This document shows positions 18,361 to 27,774 of a stretch of 64,000 bases of DNA, in pieces. A program made the position numbers and the translations under genes. Each line of letters opens with the position of its first letter. Position 1 is the first letter of the stretch. Where the stretch lies: positions 248,001-312,000 of the forward strand of contig NZ_JBHUDI010000005.1 of assembly GCF_042678045.1 (NCBI RefSeq). Direction: 5' to 3'. Under the pieces are notes generated by a model that was not told the origin of the DNA, did no database searches, and worked only from the letters and a program-made list of their open reading frames with translations. The stretch comes from Natrinema amylolyticus_A (GTDB taxonomy: Archaea; Halobacteriota; Halobacteria; Halobacteriales; Natrialbaceae).

Positions 18361-18633
18361 ATGAACTACGAGCTGATCGCGTTCGCGCTGTTTGCGTTAC
18401 TCACGCTTGCCAGCGCGGTGGGTGTCGTGCTCATGCAGGACCCGTGGCATTCGGCGCTCCTGCTGGGCGTGGCGCTGCTCAGCGTGGCAATCCATTACGT
18501 GATGCTGGCGGCCGAATTCGTCGCCATGATGCAGGTCCTCGTCTACGTCGGCGGGGTCCTCGTTCTCATCACGTTCGCCGTCATGCTGACCCAGCGCGAC
18601 GATTCCGACACGGACGAGGTGGTACAGGCATGA
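18361..18633 (+). CDS. nuoJ1: Complex I subunit J, N-terminal part
   Basis: A 90-residue membrane protein with three helices matching the N-terminal half of NuoJ: MNYELIAFALFALLTLASAV, then MQDPWHSALLLGVALLS and MMQVLVYVGGVLVLITFAVML, the latter including the conserved VYVGG of the pi-bulge helix 3. It ends in DDSDTDEVVQA and overlaps the next gene by 4 bases. Haloarchaea commonly encode NuoJ as two proteins. This is therefore a natural split, supported by the coupled ATGA start of the second half. Confidence 0.9.
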   Translation: MNYELIAFALFALLTLASAVGVVLMQDPWHSALLLGVALLSVAIHYVMLAAEFVAMMQVLVYVGGVLVLITFAVMLTQRDDSDTDEVVQA

Positions 18634-19082
18634 CGACCGGACCGAAACTCAGACTCGGCAAGACACTGGTCCCGGGACTGCTCGCCGTCGGGCTGTTCGG
18701 CGTGATGGCGCTGATCACGCTGAATACGGCCTTCGAGCCGATGACAACGGCTGCAGGGGCCGGCTTCCCCGACGACGTCTCGATCACGGCCGAACTCGGC
18801 TACGCGCTGTTCGGCTTCGACGAGCTCCAGACGATCGGCGGCACCGAACCGTTCCTCGCCGCCGTCTTGCTCGTCGCCGTCGCACTCGACGCCGCACTCG
18901 ACGCCTCACTCGTCCTCGCGAAACGCGAGGAAGAAGGCGAACCCGTCGCCGCGCTCGCGAGCGCCGGCGAGGACTCGAGCACGACTGGCGGCCCGGCGCC
19001 GGCAGTCACCGACGGTGGGACCGACGCCTCGAGTGCCGACACGACCGGTCAGTCCGCAGACGCTGGAGGTGACAGCCGATGA
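18630..19082 (+). CDS. nuoJ2: Complex I subunit J, C-terminal part
   Basis: A 150-residue protein with two hydrophobic helices (around residues 13-33 and 72-95) that take the place of the C-terminal helices of NuoJ. They are followed by a ~50-residue Ser/Thr/Gly/Asp-rich tail that looks disordered. It starts in the ATGA overlap with nuoJ1 and ends in an overlap with nuoK. The position between J1 and K makes the assignment firm; the sequence itself is weakly conserved. Confidence 0.8.
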   Translation: MTTGPKLRLGKTLVPGLLAVGLFGVMALITLNTAFEPMTTAAGAGFPDDVSITAELGYALFGFDELQTIGGTEPFLAAVLLVAVALDAALDASLVLAKREEEGEPVAALASAGEDSSTTGGPAPAVTDGGTDASSADTTGQSADAGGDSR

Positions 19083-19384
19083 CCGTCGACGTGCAGTATT
19101 ACGTGCTGCTGTCGATGGCAGTGTTCTGTATCGGGCTGTTCGGGGTGTTGACGCGTCGTAACGCACTGTTGTTCCTGATGTCCGTCGAACTCATGCTGAA
19201 CGCGGCCAATATCAATCTGATCGCGTTCTCGTTCTATCACGGCAACCTCACCGGGCAGCTGTTCGCGCTGTTTACGATGGCGCTGGCTGCCGCGGAGGTG
19301 GCCGTCGGACTCGGGATCATCCTGGTGTTGTACCGCAACTTCCGTGACGTCGACGTCACGGTTCCGACGACGATGAGGTGGTAA
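19079..19384 (+). CDS. nuoK: Complex I subunit K
   Basis: A 101-residue Mrp/MnhC-like subunit with three helices. The two membrane glutamates expected in the proton path are in LLFLMSVELMLNAANINL (helix 2) and MALAAAEVAVGLGI (helix 3). It sits one base before nuoL. Confidence 0.94.
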   Translation: MTVDVQYYVLLSMAVFCIGLFGVLTRRNALLFLMSVELMLNAANINLIAFSFYHGNLTGQLFALFTMALAAAEVAVGLGIILVLYRNFRDVDVTVPTTMRW

Positions 19385-19385
19385 G

Positions 19386-21437
19386 ATGGCAGCAACAGCA
19401 ACAGGACCGTTCGGATTCGCACCGGCGATCGCAGTGCTCCCGCTCGTGGCCTTCGTCGTCACGCTGCTGTTCGGGAAGCATCTGCCGAAGAAAGGCGCGC
19501 TTCCGGGCATCATCGCGACGGCAGGCTCGCTGCTGATCTCGCTCGTGATGTTCGCGGCGGTCGGCGGCGGAGAGGTTCATCACACGACGCTCTACGAGTG
19601 GACGGCCGGCGCGGCCGCAAGCGAGACCGGTGCCGAGGGGATCGCCTTCACGTTCGGCGTGTTGATCGATCCGCTCTCGGCGCTCATGCTGGTGATCGTC
19701 TCGCTGGTCGCCTTGCTCGTCCACGTCTTCAGTCTCGGCTACATGAACGCCGAAGGCGAGACCGGGCTCCCGCGGTACTACGCCGAACTCGGGCTCTTTA
19801 CCTTCAGCATGCTCGCCTTTGTCTTCGCGGACAACCTGCTGATGGCGTTCATGTTCTTCGAACTCGTCGGACTGTGTTCGTACCTGCTGATCGGGTTCTG
19901 GTTCCGCACGGAATCGGCCCCCTCGGCCGCGAAGAAGGCGTTCCTGGTCACCCGCTTCGGAGACTACTTCTTCCTGATCGGGGTCGTCGCCATCGCGGCG
20001 ACGTTCGGCACGGTCGGCTTCGCCGGCGAGGAGTCGTTCGTCACTGCCGCCGAGGCGGCCATCGACGACGGCGCGACGCTGTTCGGCTTCGATGCCCAGA
20101 CCTGGGTGACGATCACCGGACTGCTCGTGTTAGGCGGGGTGCTCGGCAAGTCCGCGCAGTTCCCGTTCCACACCTGGCTGCCGGACGCGATGGAAGGTCC
20201 GACCACCGTCTCCGCGCTTATCCACGCGGCGACGATGGTCGCGGCCGGCGTCTACCTCGTCGCGCGGATGTTCGGCTACTACGCGCTTTCCCCGACGGCG
20301 CTTTCGATCATCGCCTTCGTCGGCGGCTTCACCGCCCTGTTCGCGGCGACGATGGGCGTCGTCAAAGACGACGTCAAACAGGTGCTGGCGTACTCGACGA
20401 TCAGCCAGTACGGCTACATGATGCTCGGGCTCGGCGTCGGCGGCTACGTCGCCGGGGTCTTCCACCTGATGAACCACGCCTTCTTCAAGGCGCTGCTGTT
20501 CCTCGGTGCCGGGGCCGTCATCGTCCTCATGCACCACGAACAGGACATGTGGAAGATGGGCGGGCTCAAAGACAAAGCGCCCGTCGTCTACTACACATTC
20601 CTCGCCGGCGCGCTCGCGCTCGCGGGGATCGTTCCGTTCTCCGGCTTCTGGTCGAAAGACGAGGTGCTGTTCGACGCCCTGATCGTGGGCTTAGAGCAGC
20701 CGGTCATTCTCGCGGCCTACGCGATGGGGCTCGTGGCCGTCTTCTTCACCGGCTTCTACACGTTCCGGATGGTCTTCCTGACCTTCCACGGTGAGCCCCG
20801 CTCCGAGACCGCCGAGGACCCCCACCCGGTGGGCTGGTCGATCAAGCTCCCGCTCGTGGTCCTGGGAACCCTCGCGCTGGTCGCCGGCGTCGCCAACCTC
20901 GCGCCCGTCGCGAAGCTCACCGGAGCCGAGATCACCTATCTCGAGTTCTGGCTCGACGGCGAGTACGGCGCCGTCGAGGGGCTGACCTACCACGCGTACC
21001 ACGAGACGGTCGCCTTCGAAGAGGGCGTCATCGGCGGCTCCGAGACGACCACGATGCTGTTGAGTGCGGGGCTATCGCTTGGACTCGCACTGGCCGGCGC
21101 GCTCACGGCACACACGCTATACAACGTGCCCGAGCCGACCCGCCACACGCAGAAACTGGGCGGCGCGTACAGCCTCCTGCGGAAGAACTACTACCAGGAC
21201 GAGTACCAGGTCTGGCTCGCGGAGGGCCTGACGCTGCCGCTGGCTCGAGCCGCCGACCGGTTCGACCAGACGGTCATCGACGGGCTCGTCAACGGCACGT
21301 CGACGGTGAGTCTGTTCAGTAGCAACTGGGTGAAACGCATCCAGACGGGTATCGTAACTAACTATGCGGCGTTGCTGGTGGCCGGGTTCATCGGCTTACT
21401 GCTGATTCTCGGCGCTCTCGGAGGGTGGTTCGCATGA
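19386..21437 (+). CDS. nuoL: Complex I antiporter-like subunit L
   Basis: A 683-residue distal proton-pumping subunit with about 16 helices. Signature segments include the first pump motif around SALMLVIVSLVALLVHVFSLGYM (in part), GKSAQFPFHTWLPDAMEGPT with the conserved Lys and loop, SALIHAATMVAAGVYL, and KDDVKQVLAYSTISQYGYM. The C-terminal ~120 residues hold the lateral helix region and a last transmembrane anchor. Its stop overlaps the nuoM start (ATGA). Confidence 0.94.
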   Translation: MAATATGPFGFAPAIAVLPLVAFVVTLLFGKHLPKKGALPGIIATAGSLLISLVMFAAVGGGEVHHTTLYEWTAGAAASETGAEGIAFTFGVLIDPLSALMLVIVSLVALLVHVFSLGYMNAEGETGLPRYYAELGLFTFSMLAFVFADNLLMAFMFFELVGLCSYLLIGFWFRTESAPSAAKKAFLVTRFGDYFFLIGVVAIAATFGTVGFAGEESFVTAAEAAIDDGATLFGFDAQTWVTITGLLVLGGVLGKSAQFPFHTWLPDAMEGPTTVSALIHAATMVAAGVYLVARMFGYYALSPTALSIIAFVGGFTALFAATMGVVKDDVKQVLAYSTISQYGYMMLGLGVGGYVAGVFHLMNHAFFKALLFLGAGAVIVLMHHEQDMWKMGGLKDKAPVVYYTFLAGALALAGIVPFSGFWSKDEVLFDALIVGLEQPVILAAYAMGLVAVFFTGFYTFRMVFLTFHGEPRSETAEDPHPVGWSIKLPLVVLGTLALVAGVANLAPVAKLTGAEITYLEFWLDGEYGAVEGLTYHAYHETVAFEEGVIGGSETTTMLLSAGLSLGLALAGALTAHTLYNVPEPTRHTQKLGGAYSLLRKNYYQDEYQVWLAEGLTLPLARAADRFDQTVIDGLVNGTSTVSLFSSNWVKRIQTGIVTNYAALLVAGFIGLLLILGALGGWFA

Positions 21438-22960
21438 TGCTAGAAGCGCTTATCGCAGTCGCACTGGTCGGCGCGTTGGTAACGTTCGTCGCGCCGAATC
21501 GCATCGCTGGCAAACTCGCCTTCGCTATCAGCCTCGTGCCGGCGGCACTGTCGCTGTGGCTGTTCGCCGCCTTCGACGGCAGCGGCAACGCCTTACTCGA
21601 CGGCGAACTGGCGTTCGAATCACAGGCGGCGTGGCTCGAGATCGGCGACTACTCGATCTCGTGGTTCGTCGGGCTCGACGGGATCAGCCTGCCACTGGTC
21701 GTCCTGACGACGATCCTCTGTACGCTGGCGATCGTCAGCTCGTGGACGCCGATCGACGAGCGCGAGTCGCAGTTCTACGGGCTGATCCTCTTTATCGAGG
21801 CGATGCTGATCGGCGTCTTCTCGGCGCTCGACTTCTTCCTGTGGTTCGTCTTCTGGGAGGCAGTCCTGATTCCGATGTACCTGTTGATCGGGATCTGGGG
21901 CGGCCCACGTCGCAAGTACGCCGCGATCAAGTTCTTCGTCTACACGAACGTGGCGTCGCTGGTGATGTTCGGGTCGTTCATCACGCTCGTCTTCGGGCTC
22001 GGTGACTCCGTGACATCCTTCGGGCTGCCCGAGATCGCGACCGCGATGCTCGCCGGCGGCCCCGAAGGGTTCTTCGGCCTGGGCGGAACGACGCTCGCGT
22101 CGCTGGCGTTCATTGGAATGTTCCTCGGCTTTGCCGTGAAGGTGCCCGTGGTGCCGTTCCACACGTGGCTGCCGGACGCCCACGTCGAGGCCCCCACGCC
22201 GGCGTCGATTCTGCTGGCCGGCGTGCTGCTGAAGATGGGGACCTACGCCCTGTTGCGGTTCAACTTCACGATGTTCCCTGACCAGGTCGAGGCCTACGCG
22301 ATCCCGATCGCGGCGATCGCCGTCATCAGCGTCATCTACGGCGCGATGTTGGCGCTGGCTCAGACCGACCTCAAACGAATCGTCGCGTATTCGTCCGTGT
22401 CGTCGATGGGCTACGTCATCCTCGGACTGGTCGCCTACACCCAGTTCGGGGTCGGCGGCGCGACGTTCCAGATGGTCTCTCACGGGCTGATCTCCGGGCT
22501 GATGTTCATGGCGGTCGGCGTCATCTACAACGCGACCCACACCCGGATGGTCACCGACATGTCCGGGATGGCAGACCGGATGCCGATCGCCGTCGGCGTG
22601 TTGATCGCCGGCGCGTTCGGCTACATGGGGCTGCCGCTCATGTCCGGCTTCGCCGCCGAGTACTTCATTTTCTTCGGGGCCTTCGGCTCCGAGTTGCTCG
22701 ATTACGCGCCGCTGTTTACCTCGCTGGCGATGTTCGGCATCGTCATCGTCGCGGGCTACCTGCTGTTCGCGCTCCAGCGGACGGTGTTCGGGCCGTATCG
22801 ACTCGAGACCGACTACGAGGTCGGCCGCGCCCCCGTCCACGACGTCGCGTCGATGATCGTCCTGCTGGGACTGATCATCACCCTCGGCGTGGCCCCTGAC
22901 CTGATCTTCACCATGATAACAGATGCGATCGATCCGATCATCCAGGGAGGTGGGCTCTGA
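21434..22960 (+). CDS. nuoM: Complex I antiporter-like subunit M
   Basis: A 508-residue proton-pumping subunit. Family segments include FWEAVLIPMYLLIGIWGG with the key Glu, KVPVVPFHTWLPDAHVEAPT, ILLAGVLLKMGTYALLRF and QTDLKRIVAYSSVSSMGYV. I chose the ATG inside the nuoL stop overlap rather than the GTG nine bases earlier. Confidence 0.94.
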   Translation: MMLEALIAVALVGALVTFVAPNRIAGKLAFAISLVPAALSLWLFAAFDGSGNALLDGELAFESQAAWLEIGDYSISWFVGLDGISLPLVVLTTILCTLAIVSSWTPIDERESQFYGLILFIEAMLIGVFSALDFFLWFVFWEAVLIPMYLLIGIWGGPRRKYAAIKFFVYTNVASLVMFGSFITLVFGLGDSVTSFGLPEIATAMLAGGPEGFFGLGGTTLASLAFIGMFLGFAVKVPVVPFHTWLPDAHVEAPTPASILLAGVLLKMGTYALLRFNFTMFPDQVEAYAIPIAAIAVISVIYGAMLALAQTDLKRIVAYSSVSSMGYVILGLVAYTQFGVGGATFQMVSHGLISGLMFMAVGVIYNATHTRMVTDMSGMADRMPIAVGVLIAGAFGYMGLPLMSGFAAEYFIFFGAFGSELLDYAPLFTSLAMFGIVIVAGYLLFALQRTVFGPYRLETDYEVGRAPVHDVASMIVLLGLIITLGVAPDLIFTMITDAIDPIIQGGGL

Positions 22961-24486
22961 TGGCACTCGTCCAGCTTCCCGAGTGGGCGGCACTCGCCCC
23001 GGCGTTGCTTCTGGCAGGGACGGCACTCGTCCTGTTCCTGTTCGATAGCATCAATCCGGGGTCGACGAACCGCGCGCTGCTTGCTGGCACCGCCGTCGCC
23101 GGCTCGCTGGCCTCGCTCGCCGTCGCCGTCTGGTTTACCGCCGCTGGCGTCGGTGCAACCGGGATCGAAAACTACGGCGTCGTCGACGTCATGAACGGCC
23201 AGTTCATCGTCGACCAGTTGGCGCTGTACTTCATGATCATCATCTCGATCGTCACCGCCCTCGTCGCGGTGGCGAGCTACGACTACCTGCGCGATCACAC
23301 CTACCAGGCCGAGTACTACTCGCTGGTCATCCTCGCGGCGACGGGTATGTCGATGATGGCGGTCTCGAACAGCCTCGTGACGATCTTCATCGCTCTCGAG
23401 CTGACGAGCCTGCCGTCGTACGCGCTGGTCGCGATCCTGAAGGACAACCGCGGCAGCGTCGAAGCGGGCCTCAAGTACTTCCTGATCGGTGCGCTGTCGT
23501 CGGCGATCTTCGTCTACGGCGTCTCGCTGGTCTACGGCGCGACCGGCTCGTTGCAACTCGAGGCCGTCGCGACGAACCTCGGTGCAGCCAGTGAGATGGG
23601 TGGCCTGCTCGGACTGGGCATCCTCATGTTGATCGGCGGCGTCGCGTTCAAGACGGCGAGCGTGCCCTTCCACTTCTGGGCGCCGGAGGCCTACGAGGGC
23701 GCGCCAGCACCGATCTCGGCGTTCCTCTCCTCGGCTTCGAAGGCTGCCGGCTTCGTGCTCGCGTTCCGTGTGTTCACGACGGCGTTCCCGCTCGAGGCGA
23801 CGACCGCCGTCATCGGCGTCGACTGGACGGTGGCGTTCGTCGTTCTCGCGATCATCACGATGACGCTTGGTAACTTCGCGGCGGCGACCCAGGAGAACGT
23901 CAAGCGGATGCTCGCCTATTCCTCGATCGGCCACGCTGGCTACGTGCTGATCGGGCTGGCGGCTCTCTCGACCGACGCCGGTGACCTCGTCATGGGCGCG
24001 GCCATGATGCACCTGCTGGTCTACGGCTTCATGAACACGGGCGCGTTCCTGTTCGTCGGCCTGGCCGAGTACTGGGGCGTCGGCCGCACGTTCGAAGACT
24101 ACAATGGCCTCGCGAAACAGGCACCCTTCGCCTCGGCGGCGATGGCCGTGTTCATGTTCAGCCTGGCCGGCGTCCCACCGTTCGGTGGCTTCTGGAGCAA
24201 GTACCTGCTCTACACTGAGACGCTCAACGCGGCCGCGGACAACACGGTATTGCTCGTCCTTGCCGCCGCGCTCGTCGTCAACAGCGCGCTCTCGCTGTAC
24301 TATTACTCACGGCTGGTCAAGGCCCTCTGGATCGAGGAGCCGATTCTCGACCGGGATCGTCTCGCCCAGCCGGCCGGTCTCTACGCGGCGATCATCGCCG
24401 CTGCCGTGATGACGGTCGTCATCCTGCCGGCGTTCGATCCGATCGCATCTGCCGCACTCGATGCGGCAACCGCGATCGTGGGCTGA
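22960..24486 (+). CDS. nuoN: Complex I antiporter-like subunit N
   Basis: A 508-residue proton-pumping subunit and the last gene of the operon. Conserved segments are FIALELTSLPSYALVAI with the membrane Glu, KTASVPFHFWAPEAYEGAP, FLSSASKAAGFVLAFRV and TQENVKRMLAYSSIGHAGY. It begins in the last base of the nuoM stop. No gene for NuoE, F or G follows; the next gene has its own promoter. Confidence 0.94.
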   Translation: MALVQLPEWAALAPALLLAGTALVLFLFDSINPGSTNRALLAGTAVAGSLASLAVAVWFTAAGVGATGIENYGVVDVMNGQFIVDQLALYFMIIISIVTALVAVASYDYLRDHTYQAEYYSLVILAATGMSMMAVSNSLVTIFIALELTSLPSYALVAILKDNRGSVEAGLKYFLIGALSSAIFVYGVSLVYGATGSLQLEAVATNLGAASEMGGLLGLGILMLIGGVAFKTASVPFHFWAPEAYEGAPAPISAFLSSASKAAGFVLAFRVFTTAFPLEATTAVIGVDWTVAFVVLAIITMTLGNFAAATQENVKRMLAYSSIGHAGYVLIGLAALSTDAGDLVMGAAMMHLLVYGFMNTGAFLFVGLAEYWGVGRTFEDYNGLAKQAPFASAAMAVFMFSLAGVPPFGGFWSKYLLYTETLNAAADNTVLLVLAAALVVNSALSLYYYSRLVKALWIEEPILDRDRLAQPAGLYAAIIAAAVMTVVILPAFDPIASAALDAATAIVG

Positions 24487-24496
24487 GGTGAGCCGG

Positions 24497-24506
24497 TAGT
24501 TTTTAC
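24497..24506 (+). promoter_or_regulatory. TATA box of the DHH phosphoesterase gene
   Basis: TAGTTTTTAC is centred about 30 bases before the ATG at 24532, so a leaderless transcript is expected. It marks the end of the nuo operon. Confidence 0.5.
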
Positions 24507-24531
24507 CGCTCGGGGTCGCAAGCCGCGATAC

Positions 24532-26025
24532 ATGGTTTTCCGGCTCGTGCTCGGCTGCGGGACCGTCTGTCGACAGGTGACCGACCGGGTCGCCGAGCGC
24601 GACGGCCGCGTGCTCGTCATCACCGACGATGCGAGCGCTGTCGAGACGTTGCGCGACGAGAGCGTGCCAGCTCGACACGCGGATCCGACCGATCCCGACG
24701 CTATCGCCACCGTCGATCAGCCGGACGTGCTGTTCGTCGCCGGCGACCGGACCGACGTCAACCTGGCCACGCTCGAGGCCGCGCGCGAGCGGTTCCCTGA
24801 CACGATGATCGTAGCCTATCTGGGCGGGAACGCGACGGCTGCGGACTGCAGCCGGTTTACGGAGCTTGCAGATCACGTCGTCGACCCGACGGAGGCGCTG
24901 GCCGAGCACGCACTCGAGGGAACGGCGAGTCCGTCGGCCGAAGCGGCGATCGAACTGCGCGAGCAGCTCACGGAGATCGACGGTCGGCTGGCAGTCATGA
25001 CCCACGACAACCCGGATCCGGACGCGATCGCGAGCGCGGTCGCACTCGTCGACATCGCCGAGTCCGTCGGCGTCGACGCCGATGCCTGCTACTTCGGAGC
25101 CATTTCCCACCAGGAGAACCGGGCGATGGTCAACTTGCTCGAGTTGGACCTGCGGAACATGGCACCCGACGACCCGCTGACGGACTATTCGGCGTTCGCG
25201 CTGGTCGACCACTCCCGTCCCGGCGTCAACGACCAGCTCCCGCCGGACCTCCACGTCGACGTCGTCATCGACCACCATCCGCCCCGTGGGCCGGTCCCCG
25301 GCGAGTTCGTCGACCTCCGGCAGGGTGCGGGTGCGACCAGCACCGTCCTGACCGAATACCTCGAGCACTTCGATCTCGCGTTCGATCCGCGGACGGCGAC
25401 GGCGCTGTTGTACGGCATTCGCGTCGATACGAGCGATTTCACGCGGGAAGTCTCGCCGGCCGATTTTCGGGCCGCGTCGGTGCTCTCTCCGTACGTCGAC
25501 GACTCGACTCTGCGACAGATCGAACAGCCCTCGCTCGAGGGCGAGACCCTCGAGACGATCGCACGGGCGATCAAAAACCGGATCGAGCGGGAGTCGGTTG
25601 CCGTCGCCAGCGTCGGCCGGATCGGGAACCGGGACGCGTTACCACAGGCGGCAGACCAGTTGCTGGCGATGAAAGGCATCGAGACGACGCTCGTCTTCGG
25701 GTTCGACGACGAGATGGTGTATCTGTCGGCCCGCTCGCGAGCAGCGGATGTCGATCTCGGCGAGACGCTTCGAGACGCGTTCGATCGAATCGGCAGCGCC
25801 GGCGGCCACGCCGACATGGCCGGTGCACAACTCGAGATCGGCATTCTGGGCAGTGCAGACGACGAAGAGGAGGTCGAATCGATCGTCAGCATCGTCGAGG
25901 AAGTGATCACCAACCGCTTTTTCGAGGCGCTCGAGACGCGGCCGGGGATTCCGGTTGGCGCGTACACGCAGACCAGCGAGTGGCTGTTCACCCAGCACGG
26001 TGAACCCGACGGCGAATCGATATAA
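24532..26025 (+). CDS. DHH/DHHA1 phosphoesterase with N-terminal nucleotide-binding-like domain
   Basis: A 497-residue protein. Residues 1-125 resemble a Rossmann/RCK-type domain (LVLGCGTVCRQVTDRV start, acidic end of strand 2 in VITDDAS). Residues 150-300 are a DHH domain with DNPDPDAIAS (159-168), LVDHSRPG and the signature VVIDHHPP (244-250). Residues 330-470 are the DHHA1 part with SAGGHADMAGAQ. DHH enzymes use Mn to cleave phosphodiesters such as nanoRNA or cyclic dinucleotides. Haloarchaea have several such paralogues and the substrate of this one is not known. All metal ligands expected for the first site seem present. Confidence 0.85.
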   Translation: MVFRLVLGCGTVCRQVTDRVAERDGRVLVITDDASAVETLRDESVPARHADPTDPDAIATVDQPDVLFVAGDRTDVNLATLEAARERFPDTMIVAYLGGNATAADCSRFTELADHVVDPTEALAEHALEGTASPSAEAAIELREQLTEIDGRLAVMTHDNPDPDAIASAVALVDIAESVGVDADACYFGAISHQENRAMVNLLELDLRNMAPDDPLTDYSAFALVDHSRPGVNDQLPPDLHVDVVIDHHPPRGPVPGEFVDLRQGAGATSTVLTEYLEHFDLAFDPRTATALLYGIRVDTSDFTREVSPADFRAASVLSPYVDDSTLRQIEQPSLEGETLETIARAIKNRIERESVAVASVGRIGNRDALPQAADQLLAMKGIETTLVFGFDDEMVYLSARSRAADVDLGETLRDAFDRIGSAGGHADMAGAQLEIGILGSADDEEEVESIVSIVEEVITNRFFEALETRPGIPVGAYTQTSEWLFTQHGEPDGESI

Positions 26026-26094
26026 GCGGTCTGCGAGGCGTCCCGATCGACGTCAGTGACAGTGCTTTTGCGCGCGGCACCCGTCTATCCCGAT

Positions 26095-26922
26095 ATGGAT
26101 GTCGTGTCGGACCGGACCAAACCCCGGGTCAAAGACTACATGACGCGCGATGTCGCGACGGTATCGCCCGACGAAACCGTCGGCGAGGTCGCGCGGCGGA
26201 TCGCCGAGAGCGACGAACACAGTGGCTTTCCAGTCTGCGAACGCCGCCGCGTCGAGGGGTTCATCAGCGCCCGCGATCTGCTGCTTGCGGACGACGACGA
26301 TCCGATCTTCAAGATCATGGCAACGGATCTGCTGGTCGCCCATCCCGATATGAAGGTCAACGATGCCGCCCGAGTCATCCTCCGATCCGGCATCCAGAAA
26401 CTCCCCGTCGTCGACGACGCCGGCAACCTCGTGGGAATCATCTCGAACGCCGACGTCATCCGCAGTCAGATCGAACGCGCGACCCCCGAAAAGGTAGGCA
26501 AACTGACTCGAACCTTGGAACAGATCCACGAAATCGAGCTGACCGAGGAGCGCCGAACCGTCCCCCTCTCGGATCTGACACCCACGCAGGGCCGGGTGTA
26601 CGCCGACGAGCTCGAGGGGCGGCGCTACGAACTCGAGCGCGGGCTGGCCGAGCCGCTGGTCGTCATCGACAACGGCGGGACGCTGCTGCTGGCCGACGGC
26701 CACCACCGCGTGCTCGCGGCCGATCGGCTCGGGATCGACGAGATGGACGCCTACGTCATCGTCATCGACCACGAGATCGACCTCGGGATGGCACGCACGG
26801 CGGAAAAAGAGGAGTTAGAGGAGATCGACGACATCGACGTCGTCGACTACGCACGACATCCGTTAGTCCAGACGACGAAGCGACTCCAGTCCGACGGCGG
26901 TGACGACGACAAAGACGCATAG
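26095..26922 (+). CDS. CBS-pair protein fused to a ParB/sulfiredoxin-like domain
   Basis: A 275-residue protein using the ATG at 26095; the in-frame upstream stretch is not conserved-looking. Residues ~10-125 are two CBS repeats (YMTRDVATVSPDETVGE and MKVNDAARVILRSGIQKLPV), which usually bind adenosyl nucleotides. After a linker, residues ~165-225 resemble the ParB/Srx fold, with PLVVIDNGGTLLLADGHHRV matching the GDGxHR-type motif. Residues 225-275 are acidic. The combination suggests a nucleotide-gated nuclease, kinase or CTP-binding switch, but this is inference. Confidence 0.75.
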   Translation: MDVVSDRTKPRVKDYMTRDVATVSPDETVGEVARRIAESDEHSGFPVCERRRVEGFISARDLLLADDDDPIFKIMATDLLVAHPDMKVNDAARVILRSGIQKLPVVDDAGNLVGIISNADVIRSQIERATPEKVGKLTRTLEQIHEIELTEERRTVPLSDLTPTQGRVYADELEGRRYELERGLAEPLVVIDNGGTLLLADGHHRVLAADRLGIDEMDAYVIVIDHEIDLGMARTAEKEELEEIDDIDVVDYARHPLVQTTKRLQSDGGDDDKDA

Positions 26923-27033
26923 GACCCACATCGATTACACGAGCGGCCGACAGCCGTTCGTATTCGGTGCGTGGACAGTCGTGATCGGCAACTGCTGGTG
27001 AGCGTTTTCAGTGTCCGTGCAGTAACTCGCTCG

Positions 27034-27774
27034 ATGACTCGCTCACGCACTTTCGATCGAGCCCTCGTTGCCGGTGCCAGCGGGGAGACCGGACAGGAAC
27101 TCCTGTCGGTCCTGCGGCCGACCGACCTCTCGGTACGCGCGACCACGCGGTCGTACGCGAACGTCGACATGCTCGAGCGACACGGGGCGGACGACGTGCT
27201 CGTCGCCGATTTCTTCGAGTCGGCCGACGCCGTCGCAGCGGTCGACGACTGCGATATCGTCTACTGTGCACTCGGAACGCCATCGGGGATTCGCCACACG
27301 ATCGGCACCAAACTGGTCGATCGAACCGGCGTGATCAATCTCATCACCGCCGCCGTCGGCGCCGGCGTCTCCTACTTCGTTCTCGAGAGTGCGATCGGCG
27401 TCGGCAACTCGAAAGCGGGGTTGTCGCTTCCAGCGCGGCTCTTGATTCGGGGCTCGCTGTCGGCCAAGCAGGACGCCGAAACGGCGCTGCGCCGGTCGGG
27501 CCTGGAGCATACAATTATCCGTCCTGGCAGACTCACGAACGACCTCCCGAGCGGTGCGGTCGTGGTCAACGAGGGCGGTGGCTCCTTTTCAGGGTCGATT
27601 TCACGGGCTGACGTCGCACGGGTGATGGCGGTGTCGCCGTTCACACCAGATGCGCGTAATCGAACCCTCGAGATCGTCAGCCGCGATGGCCTGACGAGCG
27701 CGCCGACCAACCCTGTCGACATCGACTGGGCCGAAGACCACCTTGCGATCGAACGCGAACACAGCCGAATCTGA
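27034..27774 (+). CDS. Atypical SDR / NAD(P)H-binding protein
   Basis: A 246-residue Rossmann protein with the nucleotide motif VAGASGETGQEL near residues 12-23, VADFFESADAVAAVDDCDIV, and IIRPGRLTNDLPSG in the C-terminal half, the pattern of the NmrA/SDR-a5 group. A catalytic YxxxK is not evident, so it may be a redox sensor or isomerase-like protein instead of a classical dehydrogenase. The start at MTRSRTF fits the family; an in-frame extension begins at 26971. Confidence 0.8.
   Translation: MTRSRTFDRALVAGASGETGQELLSVLRPTDLSVRATTRSYANVDMLERHGADDVLVADFFESADAVAAVDDCDIVYCALGTPSGIRHTIGTKLVDRTGVINLITAAVGAGVSYFVLESAIGVGNSKAGLSLPARLLIRGSLSAKQDAETALRRSGLEHTIIRPGRLTNDLPSGAVVVNEGGGSFSGSISRADVARVMAVSPFTPDARNRTLEIVSRDGLTSAPTNPVDIDWAEDHLAIEREHSRI

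Noticed and set aside
18361..19082. A frameshift splitting nuoJ
   Set aside because: The two parts overlap in a clean ATGA, both have sensible ends, and split NuoJ is usual in haloarchaea.
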